This document shows, one piece after another, positions 51,266-60,760 of a stretch of DNA of 64,000 nucleotides. The stretch is from Treponema sp. GTDB taxonomy: Bacteria; Spirochaetota; Spirochaetia; Treponematales; Treponemataceae. The position numbers and the translations under genes were made by a program. The notes under the pieces were generated by a model, which searched no databases, had not been told where the DNA came from, and saw only the letters and a list, made by a program, of their open reading frames with translations. Position 1 is the stretch's first letter. The number at the start of each line of letters is the position of its first letter. The stretch is from positions 1 to 64,000 of the forward strand of contig PDOP01000035.1 in NCBI GenBank assembly GCA_002749205.1, given 5' to 3'.

Positions 51266-52420
51266 TTATACCGTTGCAATACTGTTTTCTACAGCCTTAA
51301 TTTGCTTCAAATATCTTTCTACAACAATTTCATCTGAAAATTCTTCTTCAGCTATCTTTCTTGATTCCTGCCCCATTTTTTTTCTCTCAGCCTTAGAAAG
51401 ATTTATAAACTGTAACACCTTTGCAGTTAAATCATCGGCATCTGCTTTTTTACATAAATAGCCGTTTACGCCATCTCTAATCGGCTCTCGTGTACCCGGT
51501 GAATCTGCACCAATAAGCGGTTTTTGCATTGCCGCTCCTTCAAGCAAAGCCCGCGGAACGCCCTCTCTGTAATAAGACGGAAGCACCACACAATCAACCT
51601 CCTCCATTAAAAACTCTTTCATATTCCCTACAAAGCCTTTGTACACAATTGCTCCGCTTCCTATTGCAGAATTAAGCTCGGATTCAGGCAAAAAATCGGC
51701 ATCATCTTTTCCTGCCTCTCCGTAATTTCCGACAACATAAAAATTTATATCAGGATATTGTTTATGAATGTTGATTGCACAGGCAATATATTCACGCAAG
51801 CCTTTTGAAAGCAACAATCTTCCGACAAATGCAAAATTCAAATTATTATTTAACGATGGCAAAAGCTGTCCAATTGTAAACCCTACACTAAAAAAATCTA
51901 AATCAACACCGGAGCCCGGAAGCAAGCCCGATTTATGCTCATCTACAATTTTTTCTTTTAAAAACAAAGCCTTATCATCAGGATTTTGAAAAAATACAAA
52001 ATGTGTATCGCTTTTAAATGCCCGCTTATACAAAACTTTCAAAAGGCTTGCAACTTTTGAGCCCGCGGCAAACCCCTTCCCCAGACCGGTAATATTTGCA
52101 ATTAAATGAATTTTTAATTTACCGGCACTCATTCCACCGTATATATTCGGTTTAGCATTAAAGGTCAAAACTAAATCAGGAGCAATTTCTTTGTATATTC
52201 TTAAATAAGATTTAAAAACTCTGTATTCTTCCAACGGATTCATACTTCGCGTTTTCATCTTTGCTTCAAAAACCTCAACACCTAAATCCTTCAGTGCTTG
52301 AACAGAATCATCCGGCAATAAAAATGCCGCAACACTATGCCCCTCGTTTTGAATTGCCTTAATCAGTTTTTTGCGTTTGTATATGTCTTTAGCGACATTA
52401 GCAGATATAAGTATCCTCAT
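51266..52420 (-). CDS. Glycosyltransferase family 4
   Basis: A 384-residue GT-B glycosyltransferase. The donor-site features are LLPGSGVDLDFF, a GRLLLSKGLREYI linker, and PSYYREGVPRALLEGAAMQKPLIGADSPGTREPI, where the Glu in the EGVP context and LLEGAA are typical of GT4. An acceptor region precedes. It may act in exopolysaccharide, glycolipid or protein glycosylation. Its promoter directly precedes the ATG (52427-52455). Confidence 0.9.
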   Translation of the reverse strand: MRILISANVAKDIYKRKKLIKAIQNEGHSVAAFLLPDDSVQALKDLGVEVFEAKMKTRSMNPLEEYRVFKSYLRIYKEIAPDLVLTFNAKPNIYGGMSAGKLKIHLIANITGLGKGFAAGSKVASLLKVLYKRAFKSDTHFVFFQNPDDKALFLKEKIVDEHKSGLLPGSGVDLDFFSVGFTIGQLLPSLNNNLNFAFVGRLLLSKGLREYIACAINIHKQYPDINFYVVGNYGEAGKDDADFLPESELNSAIGSGAIVYKGFVGNMKEFLMEEVDCVVLPSYYREGVPRALLEGAAMQKPLIGADSPGTREPIRDGVNGYLCKKADADDLTAKVLQFINLSKAERKKMGQESRKIAEEEFSDEIVVERYLKQIKAVENSIATV

Positions 52421-52426
52421 GATGTT

Positions 52427-52455
52427 ATTTTATCCTATTTGAAACAAAAAGTCAA
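52427..52455 (-). promoter_or_regulatory. Promoter implying a leaderless glycosyltransferase mRNA
   Basis: On the minus strand TTGACT, a 17-bp spacer and TAAAAT end 6 nt before the ATG at 52420. No ribosome site. Confidence 0.58.
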
Positions 52456-52484
52456 ATTTTATTTTTACATATTAAAATCAACTA

Positions 52485-52513
52485 TTGACAACAGCACAAA
52501 TCTACCTTAAAAT
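52485..52513 (+). promoter_or_regulatory. Promoter of the cyclase gene
   Basis: TTGACA (52485-52490), a 17-bp spacer and TAAAAT (52508-52513). The leader of about 65 nt ends in GAGGAGG. Confidence 0.65.
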
Positions 52514-52587
52514 ATTATGTATGGAAACTTCCAAAATTACATTTTTGGATATATATCAAACTTTAGTACAATCACGAGGAGGTTATT

Positions 52588-53334
52588 ATGAGTGGGCTAT
52601 GGAGCGAACTGGAAAAATTAAAGGGTTATAAATGGGTAGATTTAACTCATCCGCTGAATAACGAAAGCCCCTACTGGTCAGGAATGCCTGAAGGGGTTCT
52701 TGCCTTAGGAGAAACAGCAGTTTCTTTTGAAGAAATGAATTTATGGATTCAAACCTTCAAATTTCCGGGACAGCTTGGAACACATATTGATTTTCCGGGA
52801 CATTTTTCAAAAGGCGGAAAACTGTGTAAAGACTATAGCATAAAAGATTTTGTAATGCCACTTGTGGTTATAGATCTTAGCGAAAAAGTAAAAGCAAATC
52901 CCGATTATGAAATCACAATTGACGATATTCTGGAATTTGAAAAAAAACACGGAAAAATCCCAAAAGGCAGCTTTGTGGCAATGCGCACTGACTGGCATAA
53001 ACGATGGCCTGACGGAAATTCTTTGGCAAACGCCGATAAAGACGGCAATGAACATTTTCCCGGTTGGACATTAGAAACACTTAAATTCATTTTTGATGAG
53101 CGAGGTGTTGTCGCAAACGGACATGAAACACTTGATACCGATGCACCGATAAGCAGCAGTGTCGCCGGAGACTTACAATGTGAAAGATATGTTTTAGACA
53201 GAGGTAAAATTCAAGTTGAGCTTATGGCTAATTTAGACAAACTGCCTCCAACCGGAGCTATTATTTTTATCGGAGTACTTTCAATAGAAGGAGCAAATGG
53301 TCTTCCTGTTCGAGCCTTTGCTGTTTTCGAATAA
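52588..53334 (+). CDS. Cyclase/kynurenine formamidase-like hydrolase
   Basis: A 248-residue protein of the putative cyclase family. The metal motif is GTHIDFPGHF (HxDxPxH), with a distant ANGHETLDTD near residue 178 that supplies later ligands and the ending NGLPVRAFAVFE. Family members hydrolyse N-formylkynurenine, isatin or other amides. A GAGGAGG site precedes the ATG. A glutamate carrier gene follows after 55 bp on the same strand. The substrate is unknown here. Confidence 0.87.
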   Translation: MSGLWSELEKLKGYKWVDLTHPLNNESPYWSGMPEGVLALGETAVSFEEMNLWIQTFKFPGQLGTHIDFPGHFSKGGKLCKDYSIKDFVMPLVVIDLSEKVKANPDYEITIDDILEFEKKHGKIPKGSFVAMRTDWHKRWPDGNSLANADKDGNEHFPGWTLETLKFIFDERGVVANGHETLDTDAPISSSVAGDLQCERYVLDRGKIQVELMANLDKLPPTGAIIFIGVLSIEGANGLPVRAFAVFE

Positions 53335-53389
53335 TAAAAAATACATAAAAAAACTAGAATAACTTACAAAAAAACTTTTAGGAGGGTTT

Positions 53390-54622
53390 ATGAATTTCGA
53401 GATTATTAATTCTGTTTTTACAATCAAGGCTGATGCAATCACTACGCTTGCATTTGCGGCAGTTTTATTGCTACTGGGATATTTCTTGCGAAAAAAAGTT
53501 CCTGTTTTCGCAAAATACTGTATCCCTGCACCTGTAATTGGGGGGTTTTTGTTCATGATTATCACATGGATAGGGCATGCCACAAATACTTTTTCATTCC
53601 AATTTGATACTTATTTTCAAATGCCTTTTATGCTTGTCTTCTTTACAACAGTTGGACTCGCAGGAAGTTTTGAAATTCTAAAAAAAGGCGGAAAGTTATT
53701 TGTTATTTACTGGTTAATCGCAGGAATTATCGCTGTTTTACAGAATACACTGGGAATCGGTCTTGGTAAACTGTTACACCTTGATGCAGCTTATGCTATG
53801 CTTTCTTCTGCAATTCCTCTAATAGGCGGACACGGTGCCGCTTTAGCTTATGGAACATCTTTTGAAGAGCTTGGTTTTCAATCGGCAAAATTAGCAGGAG
53901 CCGCAGCGGCAACATTCGGTTTAATTTTCGCTGTTTTAATCGGTGGCCCGCTTGGAAGAAGACTTGTTGAAAAAAACAAACTTGAGCCTTCTGACGAAAC
54001 TCCGATTGATTCTGATGTAACAAAAATCAATGAAACTAAGTCAACAGGAAAACTCTCCGGTGTTGAAATTATGCATAATATTACTGTCATATTAGTTGCT
54101 ATGGCTGTTGGTGCAATGATTTCAAAACTGATAGGTAAGCTGATTGGTATGGGATTCCCTACCTATGTTGGAGCTATGTTCGTTGCCGTAATCATCAGAA
54201 ACCTGAATGACAAAGTAAAATTTTATAAATTTGACTTTGCAATCAGCGATAAAATCGGCGATGCTATGCTCGGATTATATTTATCACTTGCACTCATGTC
54301 ATTGAGACTTTGGGAGCTTGCGGATTTAGCCTTACCAATGTTGTTAATACTTATTTGTCAGGTAGTCTTCTTAATGGCTTTGGCTTATTTCTTAATTTTC
54401 AGGCTTCTGGGAAAAAATTACGATGCCGCAGTTATGTGCTCGGGACTTATGGGACACGGTCTCGGAGCAACTCCGTCTGCCATTGTAAACATGACCGCCG
54501 TAACGGAAAAATACGGTATGTCACACCGAGCATTTATGATTGTTCCATTGGTCGGAGCATTCCTTGTTGATATAATTTATCAACCGGCAACAATCTGGTT
54601 CATAAAGACATTTGTTCACTAA
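53390..54622 (+). CDS. gltS: Sodium/glutamate symporter GltS
   Basis: A 410-residue membrane protein with about ten to eleven TM helices and the GltS repeat features: PAPVIGGFLFMIITW near the N-terminus and SSAIPLIGGHGAALAYGTSF in one half, and GLMGHGLGATPSAIVNMTAVTEKYG in the other, both G-H-G/A re-entrant loops. It takes up glutamate with sodium. GGAGGG precedes the ATG. It is probably transcribed with the upstream cyclase, and is followed by a strong hairpin. Confidence 0.93.
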   Translation: MNFEIINSVFTIKADAITTLAFAAVLLLLGYFLRKKVPVFAKYCIPAPVIGGFLFMIITWIGHATNTFSFQFDTYFQMPFMLVFFTTVGLAGSFEILKKGGKLFVIYWLIAGIIAVLQNTLGIGLGKLLHLDAAYAMLSSAIPLIGGHGAALAYGTSFEELGFQSAKLAGAAAATFGLIFAVLIGGPLGRRLVEKNKLEPSDETPIDSDVTKINETKSTGKLSGVEIMHNITVILVAMAVGAMISKLIGKLIGMGFPTYVGAMFVAVIIRNLNDKVKFYKFDFAISDKIGDAMLGLYLSLALMSLRLWELADLALPMLLILICQVVFLMALAYFLIFRLLGKNYDAAVMCSGLMGHGLGATPSAIVNMTAVTEKYGMSHRAFMIVPLVGAFLVDIIYQPATIWFIKTFVH

Positions 54623-54674
54623 TAACTTTAGCTTGTAAAAGTCAATTACAGCCTGTATTTAAACGATAATCAAA

Positions 54675-54714
54675 AACTAAAGATTGAGCGAAAATTATCG
54701 CTCAATCTTTAGTT
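54675..54714 (+). terminator. gltS terminator hairpin
   Basis: A 17-bp perfect stem (54675-54691 with 54698-54714) and a 6-nt loop. There is no T-tract. The gap to the next gene also holds two imperfect direct repeats of the type GATTACACAC (near 54733 and 54761). Confidence 0.65.
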
Positions 54715-54809
54715 GAAGCAAAATCCGGCCCGATTACACACAACCTAAAAAGCACCGACCTGATTGCACACTAAGATAAAACAGAACTCCCGAAAAATAA
54801 AAAGTTTAA

Positions 54810-54838
54810 TTGCAAAATTATTGATTTTATGCTACACT
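54810..54838 (+). promoter_or_regulatory. Promoter implying a leaderless DUF2804 mRNA
   Basis: TTGCAA (54810-54815), a 17-bp spacer and TACACT (54833-54838) end 9 nt before the ATG at 54848. No ribosome site. Confidence 0.5.
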
Positions 54839-54847
54839 GTAAATAAC

Positions 54848-55924
54848 ATGACAGATAACGAAAAAGAATTATATACACGCGAAATTTTATCCGCACCCGA
54901 AGCTCCTGTTATCAATTCGATTCCGCAATTCGGCACTTTTAAAGGACGCTTTAATAAATTTTCAATTAAAGGATTAAAACGACCGTTTGGAAATTTACCT
55001 ATTCCTAAATTCATCACAAACTCGCGGGTACACAGCTCAATGACTTTGTCATTTTGCAGTCCTGAGATAATTGGCGATATAATATTTTTTTCAAGTCAGA
55101 TGTATTCTTTTATGGAACTGGTTTATTGGCAATTGGACAATAACAAAAAATATGCTTACAGGCAGTTATTGCCTTACGGATTTATTCACCTGCCAAACAG
55201 GCTCGGATACAACATAACTTCTTGTCGTACAAGAAGGCGCTACTTACGCGTGCTTTCCCGTTTAAGTCAGGGAACGCTTCATGCCGACATAGATTTTCTC
55301 GGCTCGGGAGACAGACCGTCTTGTGAAGCTCGCCTTGATGTAGACGCAAAAGCAAAAGACTTTGCAGAAATATCTGCGGTCATTCCGCGTTATGTAAACA
55401 AACGCTGCGAGGCATCATATACATTCACCGCACCGGTATCCGGCTGGCTGAGTGCAAACTATTTTAAAGACTTAACCCTGCCAAAAGATTTATCTGTAGC
55501 TCTATTCGATTACAGAAAAGCATATTACGGCTACCGCACACAAAGACTGATGGTTACCGGAATGGGACGAATAGACGGTAAAATTGTGTCGTTTCAAATA
55601 CTTTCTTCAATAGCACCTGACAGTTATAATCACAATGATAACATTCTCTTTGTTGACGGAAAAGTAACGCCACTACCGCCCGTAAAAATAACCATGCCAT
55701 ATGGAAAAGAAAAGCAGTGGAACATTCAAGACACTGAGGGAATGATAGATTTAATTTTTACACCCAAATCAATTCACAATAGGCACACTGCTATTTTCTT
55801 TTTACGGGCAAACTACGATGTAATATACGGAACATTTGAAGGTTCGCTTTTAACAAGTGATGGCACAGAGCTTAAAATTTTAAATCATCTCGGTTTTGCA
55901 AAAAAAAGGCGTTTCCGATTTTAA
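54848..55924 (+). CDS. DUF2804-like protein
   Basis: About 358 residues with no signal peptide. It resembles the DUF2804 family, which folds into a large beta-sandwich: ITNSRVHSSMTLSFCSPEIIGD, SLALFDYRKAYYGYRTQR and FLRANYDVIYGTFEG-like segments. Many Treponema genomes have it, but its function is not known. ATG 54848 (MTDNEK) is set by the promoter. It ends with a basic tail (KKRRFRF). A SUMF1-like gene faces it after 103 bp. Confidence 0.72.
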   Translation: MTDNEKELYTREILSAPEAPVINSIPQFGTFKGRFNKFSIKGLKRPFGNLPIPKFITNSRVHSSMTLSFCSPEIIGDIIFFSSQMYSFMELVYWQLDNNKKYAYRQLLPYGFIHLPNRLGYNITSCRTRRRYLRVLSRLSQGTLHADIDFLGSGDRPSCEARLDVDAKAKDFAEISAVIPRYVNKRCEASYTFTAPVSGWLSANYFKDLTLPKDLSVALFDYRKAYYGYRTQRLMVTGMGRIDGKIVSFQILSSIAPDSYNHNDNILFVDGKVTPLPPVKITMPYGKEKQWNIQDTEGMIDLIFTPKSIHNRHTAIFFLRANYDVIYGTFEGSLLTSDGTELKILNHLGFAKKRRFRF

Positions 55925-56027
55925 GCAAACACAAACTCTATTGAAGAAATTAGAAAACTTGTCTGACTTTTTTGCAATTCCCGCAATAACCTCACAGTTA
56001 AACGGGGAAAATGAAAAAAATACTCAT

Positions 56028-57110
56028 TTACTTTTTAAGCGTTCGTGCAATTCTAAAACCCAATATATAAGACTTAGAAACTTCATAGCTTCTTCCCCAG
56101 CTTCTGACATTACAATTTACATAATGGTCGGTAAAACCGCCGCCTTTAATAATTTTTGAAGCAGGACTAAAATGCACATAAGGGTCAGTAAAAACTCCGT
56201 CTTTTCGCTGAGCCACAGTGTCAAAACACCACTCCCAAACATTCCCACACATGTCGTAAATTCCAAGCGAGTTTGGAGATTTAAGACCAAGCGAATGAGT
56301 GTCATGCTCTGTACTCAAATCTGCAATCTCAATTACACCACTGTTTGCATTAAACCATGCAACATCTTTAAGAGCTTCAAAACTGTCTGCACCGGCATAA
56401 GCTGAATTCCAAGCATCCGAATTAGGATTGCCTCCTCTGGCAGCAAACTCCCACTCTGCTTCGGTAGGCAATCTGTAACCGGAGTTTGACATTTTCACTG
56501 TCAGTTTTTCAAAAGTAATCGCCTCTCTGGCATCACGAATTACTTCATTCCCTGAAAAATAAACAGGCTCCTTTCCTTCCATTTCGCTTAAAGCATTACA
56601 CCAAATAATCGCATCACGCCAAGTAAGCATAGTAGCCGGTTGTATACCGCTCACTGTAGGTGTATAGTCAAACGAAGGAGAAGTTTCAGCTTTTTTCTTT
56701 AACGCAGGATTTACATAAATATCCTCAGGTAAAGACCTTACACCTCCGTAACGACCCGGCTGTGCATTGCTAATTAAAAACACATACTTATTTTTCGAAT
56801 CGGTTGTTGCCCACTTATGAACATCATACCAAAACCCGAATGAAACTTCGTACTTACCTATTTCATAAGGACTAAGCGTTACCGTTCTTCCTTCCGTAAA
56901 AAAACCCGCAGTACCCGATCCTTTGATTGTAAGCTCAGAATTAATTACAGAAATCATTTCCCGCATATCCGAAGTTGCATTAGGCGATTCGGCTATCGGA
57001 GTTTCATGCGTATATATCAACACCGCAATAATCAAAATCGGAAACAAAAGATATACAAAAACCCTTGGGTGATAATTAAACAACTTTTTCCAGCCACTAA
57101 AAAATTTCAT
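56028..57110 (-). CDS. Membrane-anchored formylglycine-enzyme-like (SUMF1) protein
   Basis: A 360-residue protein with an N-terminal TM helix (VFVYLLFPILIIAVLIYTH) and a C-type-lectin-like SUMF1/FGE domain. Markers are GKYEVSFGFWYDVHKW, GYRLPTEAEWEFAARGG, IYDMCGNVWEWCFDT and IKGGGFTDHY. True sulfatase-activating enzymes have particular copper-binding Cys residues that I cannot confirm, and many homologues act as sugar-binding or structural domains instead. AGGAGG precedes the ATG. It is oriented against DUF2804. Confidence 0.87.
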   Translation of the reverse strand: MKFFSGWKKLFNYHPRVFVYLLFPILIIAVLIYTHETPIAESPNATSDMREMISVINSELTIKGSGTAGFFTEGRTVTLSPYEIGKYEVSFGFWYDVHKWATTDSKNKYVFLISNAQPGRYGGVRSLPEDIYVNPALKKKAETSPSFDYTPTVSGIQPATMLTWRDAIIWCNALSEMEGKEPVYFSGNEVIRDAREAITFEKLTVKMSNSGYRLPTEAEWEFAARGGNPNSDAWNSAYAGADSFEALKDVAWFNANSGVIEIADLSTEHDTHSLGLKSPNSLGIYDMCGNVWEWCFDTVAQRKDGVFTDPYVHFSPASKIIKGGGFTDHYVNCNVRSWGRSYEVSKSYILGFRIARTLKK

Positions 57111-57341
57111 CAGGCCTCCTAACTTTTAAGCGGATTTTACAAAACTTATAAAAATATGTCAATAATAAAAACAATATATTTTAAGTTTTATATTCTTAAC
57201 TTGCTTAAAAACAATTAAAAATAATCAAAACAAATATCATAAATCCACTTGCTAAAAACAACAAAAACATTTAGTATGTTCAAAGTCGCTTCAAAACTTA
57301 AATGATATGCGTCTTCAACAAAACTGATTTAAGGAGCTTTT

Positions 57342-58370
57342 ATGTTATTATCCATAAATTACCCCTCTTGGCTTAGCCCTGAAATTATACCCGGCTTTCC
57401 GTTATTAAGATGGTACGGACTTATGTATATCTTTGCATTCGGTACAGCATATTTCTTATTCAACTTCCAGATTAAGGCAGGAGAACTTAGATGCAACAAT
57501 CAAAAAATAATGACAGGAGATGACATCGTAAATTTTTTCTTTTGGAGCATTCTTGGCCTGCTACTCGGCGCAAGAATATTTTCCTGTTTAATTTACGATT
57601 CAGCTGCATACTATTTTACAAAGCCATGGCTAATATTCTGGCCATTCGATAAATACATGAATTTCACGGGACTCGCCGGAATGTCATATCACGGAGGCTT
57701 TATAGGCGGACTTCTTGGAATGATTTTATGGACTCGAAAATACAAGTTTGAAATTCTACCCATACTGGACATAATGGCTGCATCAATACCACTGGGCTAC
57801 ACATTCGGCAGACTCGGCAATTTTCTAAACGGCGAGCTTTACGGAAGAATTACAACAAGCCCAATTGGAATGATATTTCCGCAAGTACCTCCACACGAGC
57901 GATTTTCCGCCGGAGAAGAGTGGGTGCAAAGCTTTGCAGAAAAAATCAACATGGTAATTCCTGCAGGATCCCAATTCGTAAACTTACCAAGACATCCCAG
58001 CCAACTGTACGAAGCTTTTTTTGAAGGTATTATCCTTTGGTTGATTATTTGGCTTTGCAGAAAACACAAACCATTTCACGGATTTTTAACCGGCATGTAT
58101 ATTATAGGATACGGAGCTTTTAGATTTATTATAGAATATTTTAGACAACCTGATTTTGACATCGGATACAGGTTTTCAACCAACACAGGAAACCCTATAT
58201 ATAAATTTGATTCGGTATTAAACATTTCAACAGGACAAATTCTTTGTCTGATAATGATACTGGGCGGTACAGGGCTTTTAACATTTTTTGCACTTAAAAA
58301 TAAAGGAAAAAAAATACCCGAAATCCAAAACGAAACAGAAAAAATCACTCTTAAAAATAAAACCAAATAA
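57342..58370 (+). CDS. lgt: Prolipoprotein diacylglyceryl transferase
   Basis: A 342-residue inner-membrane enzyme that transfers diacylglycerol to the lipobox Cys. The signature YHGGFIGGLLG and GRLGNFLNGELYGR are present, with PSQLYEAFFEG and several TM helices. It is longer than E. coli Lgt because of a periplasmic insert between GRI and the PSQLYEA segment (about residues 167-215). AAGGAG precedes the ATG. It works with lnt (14556) on the lipoproteins of this window. Confidence 0.96.
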   Translation: MLLSINYPSWLSPEIIPGFPLLRWYGLMYIFAFGTAYFLFNFQIKAGELRCNNQKIMTGDDIVNFFFWSILGLLLGARIFSCLIYDSAAYYFTKPWLIFWPFDKYMNFTGLAGMSYHGGFIGGLLGMILWTRKYKFEILPILDIMAASIPLGYTFGRLGNFLNGELYGRITTSPIGMIFPQVPPHERFSAGEEWVQSFAEKINMVIPAGSQFVNLPRHPSQLYEAFFEGIILWLIIWLCRKHKPFHGFLTGMYIIGYGAFRFIIEYFRQPDFDIGYRFSTNTGNPIYKFDSVLNISTGQILCLIMILGGTGLLTFFALKNKGKKIPEIQNETEKITLKNKTK

Positions 58371-58386
58371 TAGCCGTTAGCTTCCG

Positions 58387-58417
58387 ACCTTGCAAAAATT
58401 TTTAATTTTTGCAAGGT
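58387..58417. terminator. Hairpin between lgt and yitT-like genes
   Basis: ACCTTGCAAAAATT pairs with AATTTTTGCAAGGT around a 3-nt loop. It sits between convergent genes. Confidence 0.7.
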
Positions 58418-58433
58418 TATTATTTACGAAACT

Positions 58434-59330
58434 TTATACTTTTCGCAATGTTTTTTTCTTTCTGACTTTTGGTTTTTTAAAACTCACTCCAAAGACTTCA
58501 CTGGCATCACAAATCATAACAAAAGCATCACTGTCAATATCGGCTATTATATCCTTGCATCGAATAAACTGGGCTTTGTTTACAACACATAAAAGCATGC
58601 GTTTTTTATTTCTTGAATACATTCCTTCAGCATCTAAAACAGTTACCGCTCTTCCCAGTTTATTCATCAACTCAGAGCCTACTTCTTCAGGTTTTGAAGA
58701 AATAATATAAAAAGCCTTAAACACGGTTGAACCCGTTAATATCATATCCGCAATCATTGTACAGAAAAAAATGGTTATAAGCGAATAAAGTGATGTGTTT
58801 ACATTTTTGTCAATCACACCTGCAAAAATCACAATGAGTAAGTCAAGAAAGCCCATTCCGGTTGCCATTCTAAAAGTAGGAAAATAATTACTTAATATTA
58901 CACCGGCTAAATCAGAGCTTCCAAGTGTCGCACCCGTCCTGAAAATAATACCCATTCCGACTCCGAGTGTTACGCCTCCGAAAATTGCCGACAGCATTAG
59001 ATTGTCGGTTAACGGTTGTGAGAACGGAAGGAATTTCAGCATTAGCGTAAGTGAGATGGTTGTAAGCAAAGTCAAGATTGCAGACTTAATACCGAGAATT
59101 TTTGCACCAAAGATAAACAGTAAAAAACTTACCACAAATATTATTATGTACTTTGGAATTGCCGTAACTTTATTTAAAATAATCGCAAGACCCGTAACAC
59201 CGCCGCCGGCAATTGTATACGGCCCCAATAAAACCTGCAAAGAAAATGCAATAATAAATGTACCGCCCAAGATTGACAAAAGACTTATCAGCCACCCAAA
59301 AATATCTTTTGCATCAACATTTGTATCCAT
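58434..59330 (-). CDS. YitT/DUF2179 family membrane protein
   Basis: A 298-residue protein with five to six TM helices (for example GGTFIIAFSLQVLLGPYTIAGGGVTGLA) and a C-terminal cytosolic DUF2179 domain (STVFKAFYIISSKPEEVGSELMNKLGRAVTVLDAEGMYS..). The family occurs widely but the transport substrate is not settled. The tail is basic (KKPKVRKKKTLRKV). GGAG lies before the ATG. It faces lgt. Confidence 0.88.
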   Translation of the reverse strand: MDTNVDAKDIFGWLISLLSILGGTFIIAFSLQVLLGPYTIAGGGVTGLAIILNKVTAIPKYIIIFVVSFLLFIFGAKILGIKSAILTLLTTISLTLMLKFLPFSQPLTDNLMLSAIFGGVTLGVGMGIIFRTGATLGSSDLAGVILSNYFPTFRMATGMGFLDLLIVIFAGVIDKNVNTSLYSLITIFFCTMIADMILTGSTVFKAFYIISSKPEEVGSELMNKLGRAVTVLDAEGMYSRNKKRMLLCVVNKAQFIRCKDIIADIDSDAFVMICDASEVFGVSFKKPKVRKKKTLRKV

Positions 59331-59430
59331 CTACCACTCCTACCTAAAAAACCTTGCCTCAAATATCGGCATTAAAAAGCATAAATTAACCAAAAAGTAC
59401 AAGCTCTCTAGTATTGAATATAATAATTTA

Positions 59431-59597
59431 GTGGAGCGCAAAGTTTTATGTACAGTGTTATTTTTACATTGGGGGGGGAGCGGCGGCTCCTTGTCGATGT
59501 TTAAAATTTTAAGAATTGGAAGTTTTAAGTGAAAACTTCCAAGTTGTTTTAATCTGAAAAATCGACAAGAGCCAAAGCGAGGGGGAGACACCCCCTC
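59431..59597 (+). repeat. Dispersed repeat, family B, copy 2
   Basis: GTGGAGCG..AAGTTTTATGTACAG, then a G8 tract and AGCGGCGG, an inner inverted pair (CTTGTCGAT..ATCGACAAG), and AGCCAAAGCGAGGGGGAGACACCCCC. The G8 run is at 59471-59478. It lies in the divergent gap between yitT-like and trpS. Confidence 0.68.
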
Positions 59598-59638
59598 ATA
59601 AAATATAAATTACAAGCATCAAGGAAGGTTTAATATAA

Positions 59639-59667
59639 TTGACAATTTTTTTTTTAAGTTGTATACT
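59639..59667 (+). promoter_or_regulatory. Promoter implying a leaderless trpS mRNA
   Basis: TTGACA (59639-59644), a 17-bp spacer and TATACT (59662-59667) end 9 nt before the ATG at 59677. No ribosome site. Confidence 0.6.
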
Positions 59668-59676
59668 CAATGCTCT

Positions 59677-60708
59677 ATGAAAAAGCGTATTTTAACAGGC
59701 GATCGCCCGACAGGAAAGTTGCATCTTGGTCATTATTTAGGCTCAATTAAAAATAGAGTTGCATTACAAGATGAGTATGAGTGTTTTTTTATTATTGCGG
59801 ATTTACATACATTGACAACAAAGCCTGAAAAAAAACATATTGAGAAAATCGCGGATAATGCCAGAGATATGGTGTTGGATTATTTGGCATGCGGAATTGA
59901 TCCCGATAAGGCTTTTATTTATTTGCAGTCGGCAGTTCCCGAAGTAGCCGAGCTTAATTTGTTTTTAAACGAGTTAATTACCGTGCCTCGTTTGCAACGG
60001 GTTCCTTCATTAAAGGATATGGCAAAAAACGCAAATTTGCATGAAATGCCTTTCGGGCTTTTAGGCTACCCTGTTTTGCAGGCTGCCGACATTTTACTGC
60101 CTCGGGCAAACTTGGTACCTGTAGGAAAAGATAACGAGAGCCACATTGAAATTACCCGTGAGCTTGCAAAGCGGTTCAATTTTTTATACGGTGAGGTTTT
60201 TCCGATTCCAAAGGTTTTAATCAGTGATACGCCGTCTTTAATAGGCACGGACGGACAGGGTAAGATGTCAAAAAGTGCAGGTAACTCAATCTTCCTTTCG
60301 GACGATGAAAAAACTGTGAATAAAAAAGTAAGGGGAATGTTCACTGACCCAAACCGCACAAGTGCGGATATTCCCGGTCGAGTTGAAGGTAATCCTGTTT
60401 TTATTTATCATGATGCTTTTAATCCAAACAAAGCAGAAGTTGATGATTTAAAGGAGCGTTACCGTGCAGGAAAAGTCGGCGATGTTGAGGTAAAAGAAAA
60501 GTTGGCAATTGCAATCAATAATTTTTTGAAGCCTTTTCGTGAAAGACGGGCAATGTATGAAACCCAAAAAGGAATAGTCGATAAGATTATTTATAACGGC
60601 ACAACGAAAATGCGCGAAGAAGCGAGAGAAACTTTAAAAGAAGTAAAAAAAGCAATGGGCATTTCAAGTGTTTGGAACCGCATAAAACGCAAAGCAGAAA
60701 AAAGCTAA
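59677..60708 (+). CDS. trpS: Tryptophanyl-tRNA synthetase
   Basis: About 343 residues, a class I synthetase. The HIGH-type motif is [11 protein letters not shown] and the KMSKS-type motif is GKMSKSAG, with GDRPTGKLH before the first. It charges tRNA-Trp. ATG 59677 (MKKRIL) is set by homology and by the promoter; the longer frame starting at a TTG overlaps the -10 box. It is followed by a perfect bidirectional terminator. Confidence 0.96.
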   Translation: MKKRILTGDRPTGKLHLGHYLGSIKNRVALQDEYECFFIIADLHTLTTKPEKKHIEKIADNARDMVLDYLACGIDPDKAFIYLQSAVPEVAELNLFLNELITVPRLQRVPSLKDMAKNANLHEMPFGLLGYPVLQAADILLPRANLVPVGKDNESHIEITRELAKRFNFLYGEVFPIPKVLISDTPSLIGTDGQGKMSKSAGNSIFLSDDEKTVNKKVRGMFTDPNRTSADIPGRVEGNPVFIYHDAFNPNKAEVDDLKERYRAGKVGDVEVKEKLAIAINNFLKPFRERRAMYETQKGIVDKIIYNGTTKMREEARETLKEVKKAMGISSVWNRIKRKAEKS

Positions 60709-60715
60709 ATAGTTT

Positions 60716-60755
60716 GAGGAAATTGCAAAAGTCAGACGAGTTTTGCAATTTCCTC
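60716..60755. terminator. Terminator, family C loop
   Basis: A perfect 15-bp stem GAGGAAATTGCAAAA/TTTTGCAATTTCCTC with the loop GTCAGACGAG, between convergent trpS and mutL. The loop is identical to that at 31112-31121. Confidence 0.85.
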
Positions 60756-60760
60756 ATTTA

